Below are positions 6,789-14,720 of a DNA stretch of 19,191 bases, one piece after another. Under the pieces are notes generated by a model, which was not told where the DNA came from, did no database searches, and was given only the letters and a program-made list of their open reading frames with translations. Each line of letters opens with the position of its first letter. The first letter of the stretch is position 1. The translations under genes were made by a program, and so were the position numbers. The DNA comes from Clostridium sp. UBA5530 (GTDB lineage Bacteria; Bacillota; Clostridia; Clostridiales; Clostridiaceae). Where the stretch lies: the NCBI GenBank assembly GCA_002423705.1, contig DINW01000021.1:1-19191 (forward strand). Reading direction: 5' to 3'.

Positions 6789-9428
6789 CTAACATAAATT
6801 TTTAGCTTTTTTTATGATATCATAAAGAGTATTCATAGCTTCTAATGGATTCATAGACATAACATCCAAATTGCCTATTTCATTTATAAGCATATTTTTT
6901 TCTACATCTTCAAAAGCCATCTGAACTTGAGTTTTTGAATTTTTATTACATTTATGCTTATCTTCCTTTGTAATAGATATCTCGGATTGGATCTCTTTTA
7001 AACTAGATTTCTCTTTATACTTAAGATCATCTTCCTCTAACAGAGCTAAAATTTCCTTAGCACGGGTTACTACTTCATTGGGTAGCCCTGCTAATTTTGC
7101 AACCTCAATACCATAGGATTGGTCAGCTCCGCCTTTAACAATTTTTCTTAAAAATATTATGTTGTTATTAAACTCCTTAACTGCTACGGAATAATTCTTT
7201 ACACCTTTAATATGATTTTCTAAATCTGTAAGCTCGTGATAATGAGTAGCAAAAAGAGTTTTACACCTCAAATTTTTATTTTCACATATATATTCAACCA
7301 CTGCCCAAGCGATACTAAGTCCATCATAGGTACTTGTACCCCTTCCTATTTCATCTAGAAGAACTAGACTTTTAGATGTAGCATTTTTTAATATATTAGC
7401 TACTTCCCACATTTCAACCATAAAGGTACTTTTCCCTCCAGATAAATCATCTGAAGCACCTATTCTAGTAAAGACTTTATCACATATAGATATATTAGCT
7501 TCTTTAGCAGGAACAAAGGATCCCATTTGAGCCATAATGGTTAATAACGCTACTTGACGCATATAAGTAGACTTACCTGCCATATTGGGTCCTGTTATTA
7601 TTAAAAGTTCATTGTCTTTGCAATTCAGATAAGTATCATTGCTTACAAAAGATCCTTTATCTATTACTTTCTCCACCACTGGATGACGTCCTTCTAAGAT
7701 AAATATTTCATCGCCGTCATTTATTTTAGGTTTTATAAAGCTATTTTCTAAGGCAACTTTAGCAAAGGTACATAAGCAGTCTAAATCCCCTATTATTTTA
7801 GATGTTGTTTTCATACGGGGTATATGTTTTTCTATAGTATCTCTCATAGACACAAATATATCATATTCTAAAAAGCATAATTTTTCCTCTGCCCCAAGAA
7901 TTTTATTCTCTACATTTTTTAATTCTTCTGTGATAAATCTTTCTGCATTAGATAGGGTTTGCTTTCTTATATACCTTCCCTCGGGAATAGAACTATAGTT
8001 CGCTTTACTTATTTCTATATAATATCCAAAGACTTTATTATACCCGACTTTAAGAGATTTTATGCCTGTAACTTCACGTTCAGAAGCTTCTAAAGCTGCA
8101 ATCCACTGCTTGCCGTGAAATTTAGCCTTTCTATAATCATCTACTTCATTACTAAAGCCCTCTTTTATAATGTCCCCTTCCTTGAGTGACAAAGATGGAT
8201 TATCTTTTATAGCTTCATCTATCAATGAAAATATATCTTTCAGTTCATCTATATTAGTATACATGTTCTTCAAGATAGGGGAGTTAAAATTTTTTAGGTT
8301 TTCTTTAATAGCAGGAATATTATTAATAGAATTCTTCAGGGTTAAAAGTTCCTTTGCATTAACACTCTTAGAGGCTATTTTACCTATAATTCTTTCTATA
8401 TCATATATGTTCTTTAAGGCCTCATCTAAATCTTCTCTTAGTGAGATATTATTTAAAAGTTCTTCAACACCATCTAATCTTTTATCTATATCATCTTTGT
8501 TTATAAGGGGTTGATCAACCCATCTTCTCAGTGTTCTACTGCCTATGGCTGTAGAACACTTGTCTATTACCCAAAGAAGACTTCCCTTTTTCCCACCATC
8601 TCTAATATTTTCTGTAAGCTCCAGATTCCTTCTTGAATTTATATCTATAGTCATAGTATCTTTGATGTTATAGAATTCTATAGCATTTATATTTGTAAGT
8701 GATACTTTTTGAGTATCAAAAATATACTTAATAAGACCATTTATAGAGTTTAATGCTATTGGGTCTACATTATCTACTGAAATGCTAGGAAATCTTTCAG
8801 TAAGCATTTCCTCATCTATAATATTAAAGTAGCCTAAATCCCTTTGGGTTAAAGCAGGAACATGGGGAAGGTCTAAAGATTCAATTGACATTCTGCCATC
8901 ATCAGAGCATAATATTTCCTTAGGCTTAAATTTAGATACTTCATCTAATACAAGATTTAAATCATTTCTAAAAGAGGTAGTATAAAATTCTCCTGTTGAT
9001 ATATCTGCAAAACTTAAGGAAATAAAGCTATCTTCTTCATAAAAACTCATAATAAAATTATTTTTATTTTCTTCTAAAAAATTCTCATCATTAAAAGTTC
9101 CAGGAGTTATGATCTTTACTACATCTCTTTTAACAATTCCCTTAGCTAAGGCTGGATCTTCCAACTGTTCGCATATGGCTACTTTATAACCCTTTGATAC
9201 TAGCCTTCCTATGTAAGTATTAGCAGCGTGATATGGAATACCACACATAGGAGCTTTATTTTCTAAGCCACAGTCCCTTCCCGTTAGAACTAGCTCCAAT
9301 TCTTTAGATGCTACTTCTGCATCATCGAAAAACATCTCATAGAAATCTCCAAGTCTATAAAAAAGAATACAATCCTTATACTTTTCCTTGGTAGTTATAT
9401 ATTGTTCCATCATAGGAGTTAACTTCAT
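6789..9428 (-). CDS. mutS: DNA mismatch recognition ATPase MutS
   Basis: The protein has 879 residues, typical for MutS1. The mismatch-reading motif is F29-Y30-E31 in LGDFYEMF, where Phe stacks on the mispaired base and Glu contacts it. Connector, lever and clamp domains occupy the middle. The C-terminal ABC-type ATPase has Walker A GPNMAGKS (613-620), ASDDLSGGKSTFMVEM ending near 674, Walker B LVLLDEIGRGTST (688-700) and the THYHEL switch (about 729). QMAFE near the C-terminus aligns with the E. coli beta-clamp motif QMSLL. It binds mismatches and small loops and recruits MutL. A strong GGAGGG precedes the ATG. It follows miaB by 33 bases and precedes mutL by 13 bases. Confidence 0.97.
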   Translation of the reverse strand: MKLTPMMEQYITTKEKYKDCILFYRLGDFYEMFFDDAEVASKELELVLTGRDCGLENKAPMCGIPYHAANTYIGRLVSKGYKVAICEQLEDPALAKGIVKRDVVKIITPGTFNDENFLEENKNNFIMSFYEEDSFISLSFADISTGEFYTTSFRNDLNLVLDEVSKFKPKEILCSDDGRMSIESLDLPHVPALTQRDLGYFNIIDEEMLTERFPSISVDNVDPIALNSINGLIKYIFDTQKVSLTNINAIEFYNIKDTMTIDINSRRNLELTENIRDGGKKGSLLWVIDKCSTAIGSRTLRRWVDQPLINKDDIDKRLDGVEELLNNISLREDLDEALKNIYDIERIIGKIASKSVNAKELLTLKNSINNIPAIKENLKNFNSPILKNMYTNIDELKDIFSLIDEAIKDNPSLSLKEGDIIKEGFSNEVDDYRKAKFHGKQWIAALEASEREVTGIKSLKVGYNKVFGYYIEISKANYSSIPEGRYIRKQTLSNAERFITEELKNVENKILGAEEKLCFLEYDIFVSMRDTIEKHIPRMKTTSKIIGDLDCLCTFAKVALENSFIKPKINDGDEIFILEGRHPVVEKVIDKGSFVSNDTYLNCKDNELLIITGPNMAGKSTYMRQVALLTIMAQMGSFVPAKEANISICDKVFTRIGASDDLSGGKSTFMVEMWEVANILKNATSKSLVLLDEIGRGTSTYDGLSIAWAVVEYICENKNLRCKTLFATHYHELTDLENHIKGVKNYSVAVKEFNNNIIFLRKIVKGGADQSYGIEVAKLAGLPNEVVTRAKEILALLEEDDLKYKEKSSLKEIQSEISITKEDKHKCNKNSKTQVQMAFEDVEKNMLINEIGNLDVMSMNPLEAMNTLYDIIKKAKNLC

Positions 9429-9461
9429 AAAACAACCCTCCTTATGTCTATAGATTTAATA

Positions 9462-10802
9462 TTATTCATTATTTATTTCTTCTCCAATTAATGAGAATGA
9501 AGAGGCTTTTGTTATCCTTACGTTAACTAATCTGCCTATGCTATCTTTAGAACCCTTAAAATTAACAAGCTTTCCAGTTCTAGTTCTTCCCATTAATTTT
9601 GTAGCATCATTTTTGCTAGTGCCTTCTACTAAAACTTCTAGAGTCTTACCTTCACATTCTAAGTTCTTTTTAGCACAAATCTCATTCACTACATCCACTA
9701 GTTTATTAAACCTTTCATGCTTTACATTATCATCCACTTGATTAAGCATCATATCAGCAGGGGTATATTTCCTCCTAGAGTATATGAAGGTAAATGCAGA
9801 ATCATATTCTACTTTTTTCATCATATCTAAGGTGCTTTCAAAATCTTCATCTGTTTCTCCTGGGAATCCTACTATAATATCAGTTGTTATAGCAACCCCA
9901 GGAATTTCTCTTTTTATCTTGTCTATTATTGCTAAATACTGATTTCGATCATAGTGTCTATTCATTTTCTTTAATATACTATCGGAACCACACTGAACAG
10001 GAAGGTGAATTTGCTCACATACCTTATCACAATCTCTTATAGCATAAATAACATCTTCTGATAAGTCCTTAGGATGAGAAGTCATAAATCTAATTCTCTC
10101 AAGTCCATCTATATTATTAACTCTTCTTAATAGTCCAGCAAAATCTATAGGTTCATCTAAGCCTTTTCCATAAGAGTTAACATTCTGACCAAGTAAAGTG
10201 ACTTCCTTATAGCCTTTTTTTACTAAATCTTTTATTTCATCTTCAATATCCTTAGGCTTTCTGCTTCTTTCTCTTCCTCTTACATATGGAACTACACAGT
10301 AAGTGCAGAAGTTATTGCACCCATACATTATAGTTACGAAAGCTTTAATATCACTTTCACGGTCTAAAGGGAGTCCCTCAATTATTTCCGTTTCTTCATT
10401 ATAAATTTCACAAACAGTTTTTCCTTCCTGTTTTACTCTGTTTAGATATTCTGGAAACTTATAAGAATTATGAGTTCCAAATATTATATCTACAAAGGGA
10501 TATTTTTTAATAATAGTATCTGACATACCTTTTTGTTGCATCATACATCCACATATGGCAATTATAAGATTTGGATTTTTTCTTTTCGCTCCCTTTAATG
10601 CCCCTAAGTTTCCAAAAACTTTTAATTCAGCATTTTCCCTTACGCAACATGTATTAAAAATGACTATAGATGCATCATCTCTACAATCACATTTTTCGTA
10701 TCCTATGGCTTTAAGCATACCAGATAATTTTTCTGAGTCTTCTTCATTCATCTGGCATCCCCAAGTTTCTATATAGTATTTATCTTTTAAGTTATTATTC
10801 AT
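9462..10802 (-). CDS. miaB: tRNA-2-methylthio-N6-dimethylallyladenosine synthase MiaB
   Basis: The protein has 446 residues and is a radical-SAM methylthiotransferase that turns i6A37 into ms2i6A37. The N-terminal UPF0004 domain ligates one 4Fe-4S cluster through C16 (ETWGCQMN), C52 (NTCCVREN) and C86 (ICGCM). The radical-SAM cluster cysteines are C162, C166 and C169 (GCNNFCTYC), followed by VPYVRGRERSR, which is typical of MiaB. A TRAM domain occupies about the last 70 residues. AGGAG lies about seven bases before the ATG. It is the first gene of the minus-strand block miaB-mutS-mutL-miaA-hfq, so the two enzymes of one tRNA modification flank the mismatch repair pair. Confidence 0.97.
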   Translation of the reverse strand: MNNNLKDKYYIETWGCQMNEEDSEKLSGMLKAIGYEKCDCRDDASIVIFNTCCVRENAELKVFGNLGALKGAKRKNPNLIIAICGCMMQQKGMSDTIIKKYPFVDIIFGTHNSYKFPEYLNRVKQEGKTVCEIYNEETEIIEGLPLDRESDIKAFVTIMYGCNNFCTYCVVPYVRGRERSRKPKDIEDEIKDLVKKGYKEVTLLGQNVNSYGKGLDEPIDFAGLLRRVNNIDGLERIRFMTSHPKDLSEDVIYAIRDCDKVCEQIHLPVQCGSDSILKKMNRHYDRNQYLAIIDKIKREIPGVAITTDIIVGFPGETDEDFESTLDMMKKVEYDSAFTFIYSRRKYTPADMMLNQVDDNVKHERFNKLVDVVNEICAKKNLECEGKTLEVLVEGTSKNDATKLMGRTRTGKLVNFKGSKDSIGRLVNVRITKASSFSLIGEEINNE

Positions 10803-10846
10803 ATTTCTTCTCCTTATATTTGAATTTAAACAACCGTATCTAATTA

Positions 10847-10897
10847 ATTATATATAATTTAGAGAACTTTTTAAAGTTTTTTTGTTTTTTATGTCAA
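10847..10897 (-). promoter_or_regulatory. Probable promoter region of the miaB-mutS-mutL-miaA operon
   Basis: Two readings are possible on the minus strand: a perfect TATAAT (10847-10852) with a weak TTTAAA (10870-10875) at 17 bases, or a perfect TTGACA (10892-10897) with a weak -10 about 18 bases downstream. A dyad AACTTT-TT-AAAGTT (10865-10878) overlaps both. The rest of the 276-base gap between miaB and the aminotransferase is very AT-rich and holds a TTGAAATA direct repeat (10973-10980, 10997-11004). I see no riboswitch, T-box or confident plus-strand promoter in it. Confidence 0.45.
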
Positions 10898-11078
10898 TAT
10901 GAATAATAGTTTATAATGTAAACCTTTAAATTTTTGCATAATTAATTAATTTTTTTTATATATATAATCATATTGAAATAGTTTGCTAAAGCTATCTTGA
11001 AATAAAGGAATAAGGCAGTATTTGTAGAATTATTATGTATTGACGTATAAAAAATAAATGTAGATGGGGTGCTATTTT

Positions 11079-12263
11079 ATGAAAAAAATGTTTGCAGAGA
11101 GGATAGACCAACTAAAGGCTTCAGAAATTAGAGAGCTTCTTAAATTAACTGAAAAGCCTGAAATTATTTCATTTGCTGGAGGACTTCCTGCTCCAGAATT
11201 ATTTCCATTAGAGGCTATAGAAAAAGCAGCCGTAAAAGTTATAAGAGAGCAAGGACAAGCTGCTCTTCAATATAGTACTACTGAAGGTTATGCTCCACTA
11301 AGAGAAACTATAATTCAACAAAGATTAAAACCTATAGGAATAGACTGCTCTTTAGAGAACATAATGATAACTAGTGGTTCTCAACAAGCTTTGGAGTTTA
11401 CTGCTAAGTTATTTGTAAATAAAGGGGATGTCATCATATGTGAAAGCCCAAGTTACCTAGGAGCTCTTAATGCATTTAAGGCTTATGAGCCAAAGTTTGT
11501 AGAAGTTCCAATGGATGATGATGGAATGATAATAGAACAATTAGAAAAAGCATTAAAAGATAATGAAAATGTAAAATTCATATACACTATTCCAGACTTC
11601 CAAAATCCTAGTGGAAAAACTATGACTGTGGAAAGAAGAAAAAAATTAGTTCAGTTAGCAGAAAAATATGATGTTATAGTTGTAGAGGACAGTCCTTATG
11701 GAGATTTAGTATTTGAGGGACAAAGATATCCAACAATAAAAAGCTTTGATAAAAATGGATATGTAGTTCACCTTGGAACTTTCTCAAAGACTTTCTGTCC
11801 TGGATTAAGAATTGGATGGATTTGTGCAGACAAAGAAATATTACAAAAATATATATTAATAAAACAAGGTGCAGATCTACAATGTAGTACATTTGACCAA
11901 AGACTTGCAGCTACATATATGGAAGAAAATGATTTAGATAGTCATATTAAAAAGATTACTGATGTTTATAGAGTACGTAGAAATCTTATGTTAGATTCCA
12001 TAAAGGAATATTTTCCTAAAGGAATAAAATATACTAATTCTAAGGGTGGATTATTTACATGGGTTGAGCTTAAAGAGAATATCGACGCTGCTATGCTTCT
12101 AGAAGAAGCATTAAAAGAAAACGTTGCATTTGTTCCTGGAGCTTCATTCTTCCCTAATGGAGGTCGTAAAAATTACTTTAGATTAAATTACTCAAATATG
12201 AGTGACGAAAAAATAGTAGAGGGAATAAAAAGATTAGGTGCTGTAATAAAGAAATATTATTAA
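11079..12263 (+). CDS. PLP-dependent aminotransferase, LysN/2-aminoadipate transaminase-like
   Basis: This 394-residue fold-type I aminotransferase resembles the free-standing MocR-type/LysN group. FAGGLPAPELFP near the N-terminus and the tyrosine-serine QYSTTEGY region are typical. N176 (FQNPSG), D204 and Y207 (VVEDSPYGD), K237 (GTFSKTFCPG, Schiff base) and R244 (LRIGW) form the PLP site, and a C-terminal arginine in YFRLNYS would bind the substrate carboxylate. Family members transaminate 2-aminoadipate, leucine or aromatic amino acids with 2-oxoglutarate; the substrate here is unknown. There is no N-terminal GntR DNA-binding domain. The start at 11079 is chosen because GGGGTG lies seven bases upstream; an ATG at 11064 would place this SD inside the gene. 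It probably heads an operon with the 53-codon ORF and the second aminotransferase. Confidence 0.88.
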   Translation: MKKMFAERIDQLKASEIRELLKLTEKPEIISFAGGLPAPELFPLEAIEKAAVKVIREQGQAALQYSTTEGYAPLRETIIQQRLKPIGIDCSLENIMITSGSQQALEFTAKLFVNKGDVIICESPSYLGALNAFKAYEPKFVEVPMDDDGMIIEQLEKALKDNENVKFIYTIPDFQNPSGKTMTVERRKKLVQLAEKYDVIVVEDSPYGDLVFEGQRYPTIKSFDKNGYVVHLGTFSKTFCPGLRIGWICADKEILQKYILIKQGADLQCSTFDQRLAATYMEENDLDSHIKKITDVYRVRRNLMLDSIKEYFPKGIKYTNSKGGLFTWVELKENIDAAMLLEEALKENVAFVPGASFFPNGGRKNYFRLNYSNMSDEKIVEGIKRLGAVIKKYY

Positions 12264-12272
12264 TAATTATTT

Positions 12273-12301
12273 CTCCTTAGGGAAAACTATCCCTTAAGGA
12301 G
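12273..12301 (+). promoter_or_regulatory. Hairpin sequestering the Shine-Dalgarno of the 53-codon ORF
   Basis: The arm 12273-12283 pairs with 12290-12301 through 11 Watson-Crick pairs with one bulged T (12295) and a six-base loop. The right arm contains AAGGAG, the core of AAGGAGGG (12296-12303), the only good SD for the ATG at 12310. There is no T-run after it, so it is not a normal terminator. It begins 10 bases after the aminotransferase stop codon, close enough for a terminating ribosome to disturb its base. Confidence 0.6.
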
Positions 12302-12309
12302 GGATAAAT

Positions 12310-12471
12310 ATGTATGATGCTAAAAAGCAACAAAGTAAATCTATGTCATCTATGATTAAATGTGATACTATAATGGATAGAGGTTTCTATAGTTGTAGTT
12401 CATATAACCTAGCGTATACTAAAACTCATCATATACCTAGGGAAACAATTTTAAATAATTCTTATAAATAA
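12310..12471 (+). CDS. Unrecognised 53-residue protein between two aminotransferase genes
   Basis: The open frame runs from ATG 12310 to TAA 12469-12471 and starts MYDAKKQQSK. It is hydrophilic, with Lys, Ser and Tyr prominent, two Cys (C18, C29) and a His pair (HH 40-41). It has no membrane segment or signal peptide and no family I recognise. An excellent SD (AAGGAGGG, six bases before the ATG) and co-directional placement, 46 bases after one aminotransferase and 29 bases before the next, support expression. The SD lies in a stem, so translation may be controlled or coupled to the upstream gene. It could also be a non-functional leader frame. Confidence 0.55.
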   Translation: MYDAKKQQSKSMSSMIKCDTIMDRGFYSCSSYNLAYTKTHHIPRETILNNSYK

Positions 12472-12500
12472 AACCTATATTTTAAGGGGGAGCAGTTATT

Positions 12501-13697
12501 ATGAACTTATCAAAAAGAGTTGAAGCTATGCAATTTTCACCAATTCGTAAGCTTGTTCCATTTTCAGAAGAAGCTAAAAAACAAGGAAAGAAGGTATATC
12601 CTTTAAACATAGGACAACCTGATATAGAAACTCCTCAAGAATTTTTTGATGCAATTGTTGATTTTAAGGAGAATGTATTAAAGTATGCTAATTCTCAAGG
12701 AATTGATGATTTAATTCAAAGCTTCATCACTTATTACAAAGAATGGGGAATTAACTTTGAAAAGAATGAGATGATGGTAACCAATGGAGGCAGTGAAGCT
12801 ATTCTTTTTGCACTAATGACAATTTGTGATTTTGGAGACGAGATAATTATTCCAGAACCATTTTATACTAACTATAATGGATTTAGCGATGTAGCTGGAG
12901 TAAAAGTTGTTCCTTTTATAACAAAAGCGGAAGAAGGTTTCCATCTTCCTAAAAAAGAGGTTATTACAGAGAAGATAACTAATAAAACTAGAGCAATATT
13001 GATATCCAATCCTGGCAACCCTACTGGAGTTGTTTATACTTATGAAGAAATAAGAATGTTAGCTGATATTGCTAAGGAATATGACTTGTTTATAATCGCT
13101 GATGAAGTTTATAGAGAGTTTGTCTATGATAATCTAAAGTATACATCTGCTTTATACATGGAAGATATTTTAGACAGAGTCATTTTAATTGACAGTATAT
13201 CTAAACGTTATAGTGCATGTGGCGCCAGAATAGGTATTATAGCTTCAAAAAATAAAGAGCTTATCAATCAAACATTAAAATTATGTCAGTCAAGATTATG
13301 TGCTCCAACTATTGAGCAGGTTGCAGCAGCTAATCTAATAAACACTCCTAAGAGTTATTTCGAAAAGGTAAAAGCGGAATATGAGAACAGAAGAAATATT
13401 CTCTATACTGCTTTAAAGGAAATACCAGGTGTTGTTTGTGAAAAGCCTACTGGTGCTTTTTACGTAGTAGTTAAGCTTCCTATAGAGAATGCAGAGCACT
13501 TTGCTAAATGGCTTCTTACTGATTATTCTTATGATAATAAAACAGTTATGGTAGCACCTGCAGAAGGATTCTATGCTACTGAAGGTTTAGGGAAAAATGA
13601 AGTTAGAATTTCTTACTGCTTAAACTGTGAAGATCTAAGTGATGCAATGCATATACTTAAAGAATCCTTAGTAGAATATAAAAAGAGTTTTAAATAA
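12501..13697 (+). CDS. Class I/II PLP-dependent aminotransferase (aspartate/aromatic type)
   Basis: This 398-residue protein is of the AspC-like subgroup Igamma type. Landmarks: NIGQPDIETP (36-45), the substrate/PLP region VTNGGSEAIL (93-102), N173 (NPGNPTG), D201 and Y204 (IIADEVYREF), K235 as Schiff base in SISKRYSACGARIG, R243, and a C-terminal arginine in VRISYCL for the substrate alpha-carboxylate. It would move an amino group between an amino acid, possibly aspartate or an aromatic one, and 2-oxoglutarate. The exact substrate is not readable from motifs. SD AGGGGGAG lies upstream. It is not a close copy of the preceding aminotransferase, so the pair is not a recent tandem duplication. 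A 19-bp inverted repeat follows its stop directly. Confidence 0.88.
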   Translation: MNLSKRVEAMQFSPIRKLVPFSEEAKKQGKKVYPLNIGQPDIETPQEFFDAIVDFKENVLKYANSQGIDDLIQSFITYYKEWGINFEKNEMMVTNGGSEAILFALMTICDFGDEIIIPEPFYTNYNGFSDVAGVKVVPFITKAEEGFHLPKKEVITEKITNKTRAILISNPGNPTGVVYTYEEIRMLADIAKEYDLFIIADEVYREFVYDNLKYTSALYMEDILDRVILIDSISKRYSACGARIGIIASKNKELINQTLKLCQSRLCAPTIEQVAAANLINTPKSYFEKVKAEYENRRNILYTALKEIPGVVCEKPTGAFYVVVKLPIENAEHFAKWLLTDYSYDNKTVMVAPAEGFYATEGLGKNEVRISYCLNCEDLSDAMHILKESLVEYKKSFK

Positions 13698-13742
13698 TTA
13701 TAATAGGGGATAGATTTTTTAAGTCTATCCCCTATTATAATT
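13696..13742. terminator. Long perfect inverted repeat at the convergent ends, likely bidirectional terminator
   Basis: The arm 13696-13714 pairs exactly with 13724-13742 (19 bp) around a nine-base loop. The core GGGGATAGA/TCTATCCCC is followed by an AU-rich outer stem rather than a separate T-run. It starts inside the stop codon of the plus-strand aminotransferase and contains the last five codons and the stop of the minus-strand acetyltransferase (13725). Confidence 0.75.
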
Positions 13743-14600
13743 CCACATTATAATTTCTCCTTCTTCTTTAAAACCTAAGGATTTATATAAATTTAATGCT
13801 ATATGATTATCTAGACTAGTTTTTATCTTTATCTTTTCAAAACCTAGGGATTTACCTTTAGCTAAAAGGGCTTTTATTAAAGTTTTTCCATAGGATTTCT
13901 CTCTATACTCCTTTAAAACCCCTACATTTACTATGATTCCCATAGAATTTTCTTTGATAATTTGACCATAACCTATATACTTATCTCCTTCTTTAACAAA
14001 TACGCCTCCACCATATATATAGTAATCTTGCTCTTCTTCAATGTAAATATCCTTTAATGTCAATGGAGTTCTATTTTCATTATGAAAGACTTTGTTTTGA
14101 ATATCACACCTTATACTTTCATGGTGGTTCTCAATGAATCCTTCGATGTTTTCTTCAAAGATATAGTTAAAAGTTTTCACATTGTACCATAATTCTATGG
14201 ATTTATTGTATGGTAAAAAATCCAATTTGTTCATAAACTCTACAATTTTTTCTTCACCAGAGGTAGTATATATTAAACTACTTACCCCATACCTATCTAA
14301 TAAGTCATTAAATACTTCTTTATTAAATTTTTTCCTATATTCTTCAGTTATATAAAAGGATCTTACAAAATAGGTAGCTTTATCTAAGGAACTTACCCAT
14401 AGATATCCGCAAAAAAAATTATGGTCATATATGAATTTTACATTCATTTTAAGTAGTAATTTATCTATGAAAGAACATTCATAGTAATCTAAAAATAGGT
14501 CCTCATTGAGCTTATTGAATTGAAAAATTTTAGATTCTAATTCCATTAGTAAGTTTAATTGTCTTTTCCTTATCCCCTTTAATCTCATCATGATTAGCAT
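13725..14600 (-). CDS. GNAT-family N-acetyltransferase
   Basis: The protein has 291 residues. The C-terminal half (about 170-285) has the GNAT acetyl-CoA fold: motif A VNVGVLKEYREKSYGKTL (224-241), with a degenerate pyrophosphate loop (REKSYGK instead of RxxGxG/A), then motif B with NHIALNLYKSLGF (265-277), where N and Y are the usual late motif residues. The N-terminal half (about 20-140) has strand-helix patterns, including FYITEEYRKK, suggesting a second degenerate GNAT repeat; this is inference. The substrate is unknown. The ATG at 14600 is supported by AGAGG six bases upstream. Nearby ATGs at codons 4 and 5 are less well placed. It is a single gene, convergent with the aminotransferase operon. 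Confidence 0.8.
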   Translation of the reverse strand: MLIMMRLKGIRKRQLNLLMELESKIFQFNKLNEDLFLDYYECSFIDKLLLKMNVKFIYDHNFFCGYLWVSSLDKATYFVRSFYITEEYRKKFNKEVFNDLLDRYGVSSLIYTTSGEEKIVEFMNKLDFLPYNKSIELWYNVKTFNYIFEENIEGFIENHHESIRCDIQNKVFHNENRTPLTLKDIYIEEEQDYYIYGGGVFVKEGDKYIGYGQIIKENSMGIIVNVGVLKEYREKSYGKTLIKALLAKGKSLGFEKIKIKTSLDNHIALNLYKSLGFKEEGEIIMWNYNRG

Positions 14601-14670
14601 TCTAAACCTCTTTATAAGTTAAATATCATATAATATTATACTAAGCACTTAATAAATTATTACAAAATAA

Positions 14671-14696
14671 TATACGTGTCCATATGTCCACGTATA
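14671..14696 (-). terminator. Putative terminator of the cmk-ispH/S1 operon
   Basis: TATACGTG (14671-14678) and CACGTATA (14689-14696) form an 8-bp stem with a 10-base loop, about 25 bases after the ispH-S1 stop. On the minus strand it is followed by TTATTTTG. The stem is shorter and weaker than the other terminators in the window. The remainder of the 120-base gap to the acetyltransferase is AT-rich, with a TATAAT on the minus strand (14635-14640) but no good -35. Confidence 0.45.
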
Positions 14697-14720
14697 CTAT
14701 TAGTTATAATTTATTTAATG

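Noticed and set aside
8170..8514. 114-codon plus-strand open frame within mutS, and similar frames opposite mutL, miaB and ispH
   Set aside because: Each lies antisense to a well-conserved gene, with hydrophobic low-information translations and no SD; these are shadow frames.
10861..10880. GAAC and GTTT near each other upstream of miaB, considered as a second SOS box
   Set aside because: They are eight bases apart, not four, and belong to an AT-rich dyad AACTTT-TT-AAAGTT. There is no support for LexA control of the mismatch repair operon.
10803..11078. T-box, lysine or other riboswitch before the LysN-like aminotransferase
   Set aside because: No T-box sequence, no conserved riboswitch core and no antiterminator/terminator pair was seen; the region is AT-rich and structure-poor.
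11064..11078. Five-residue longer start for the first aminotransferase at ATG 11064
   Set aside because: GGGGTG inside this extension is ideally placed for ATG 11079, and no SD precedes 11064.
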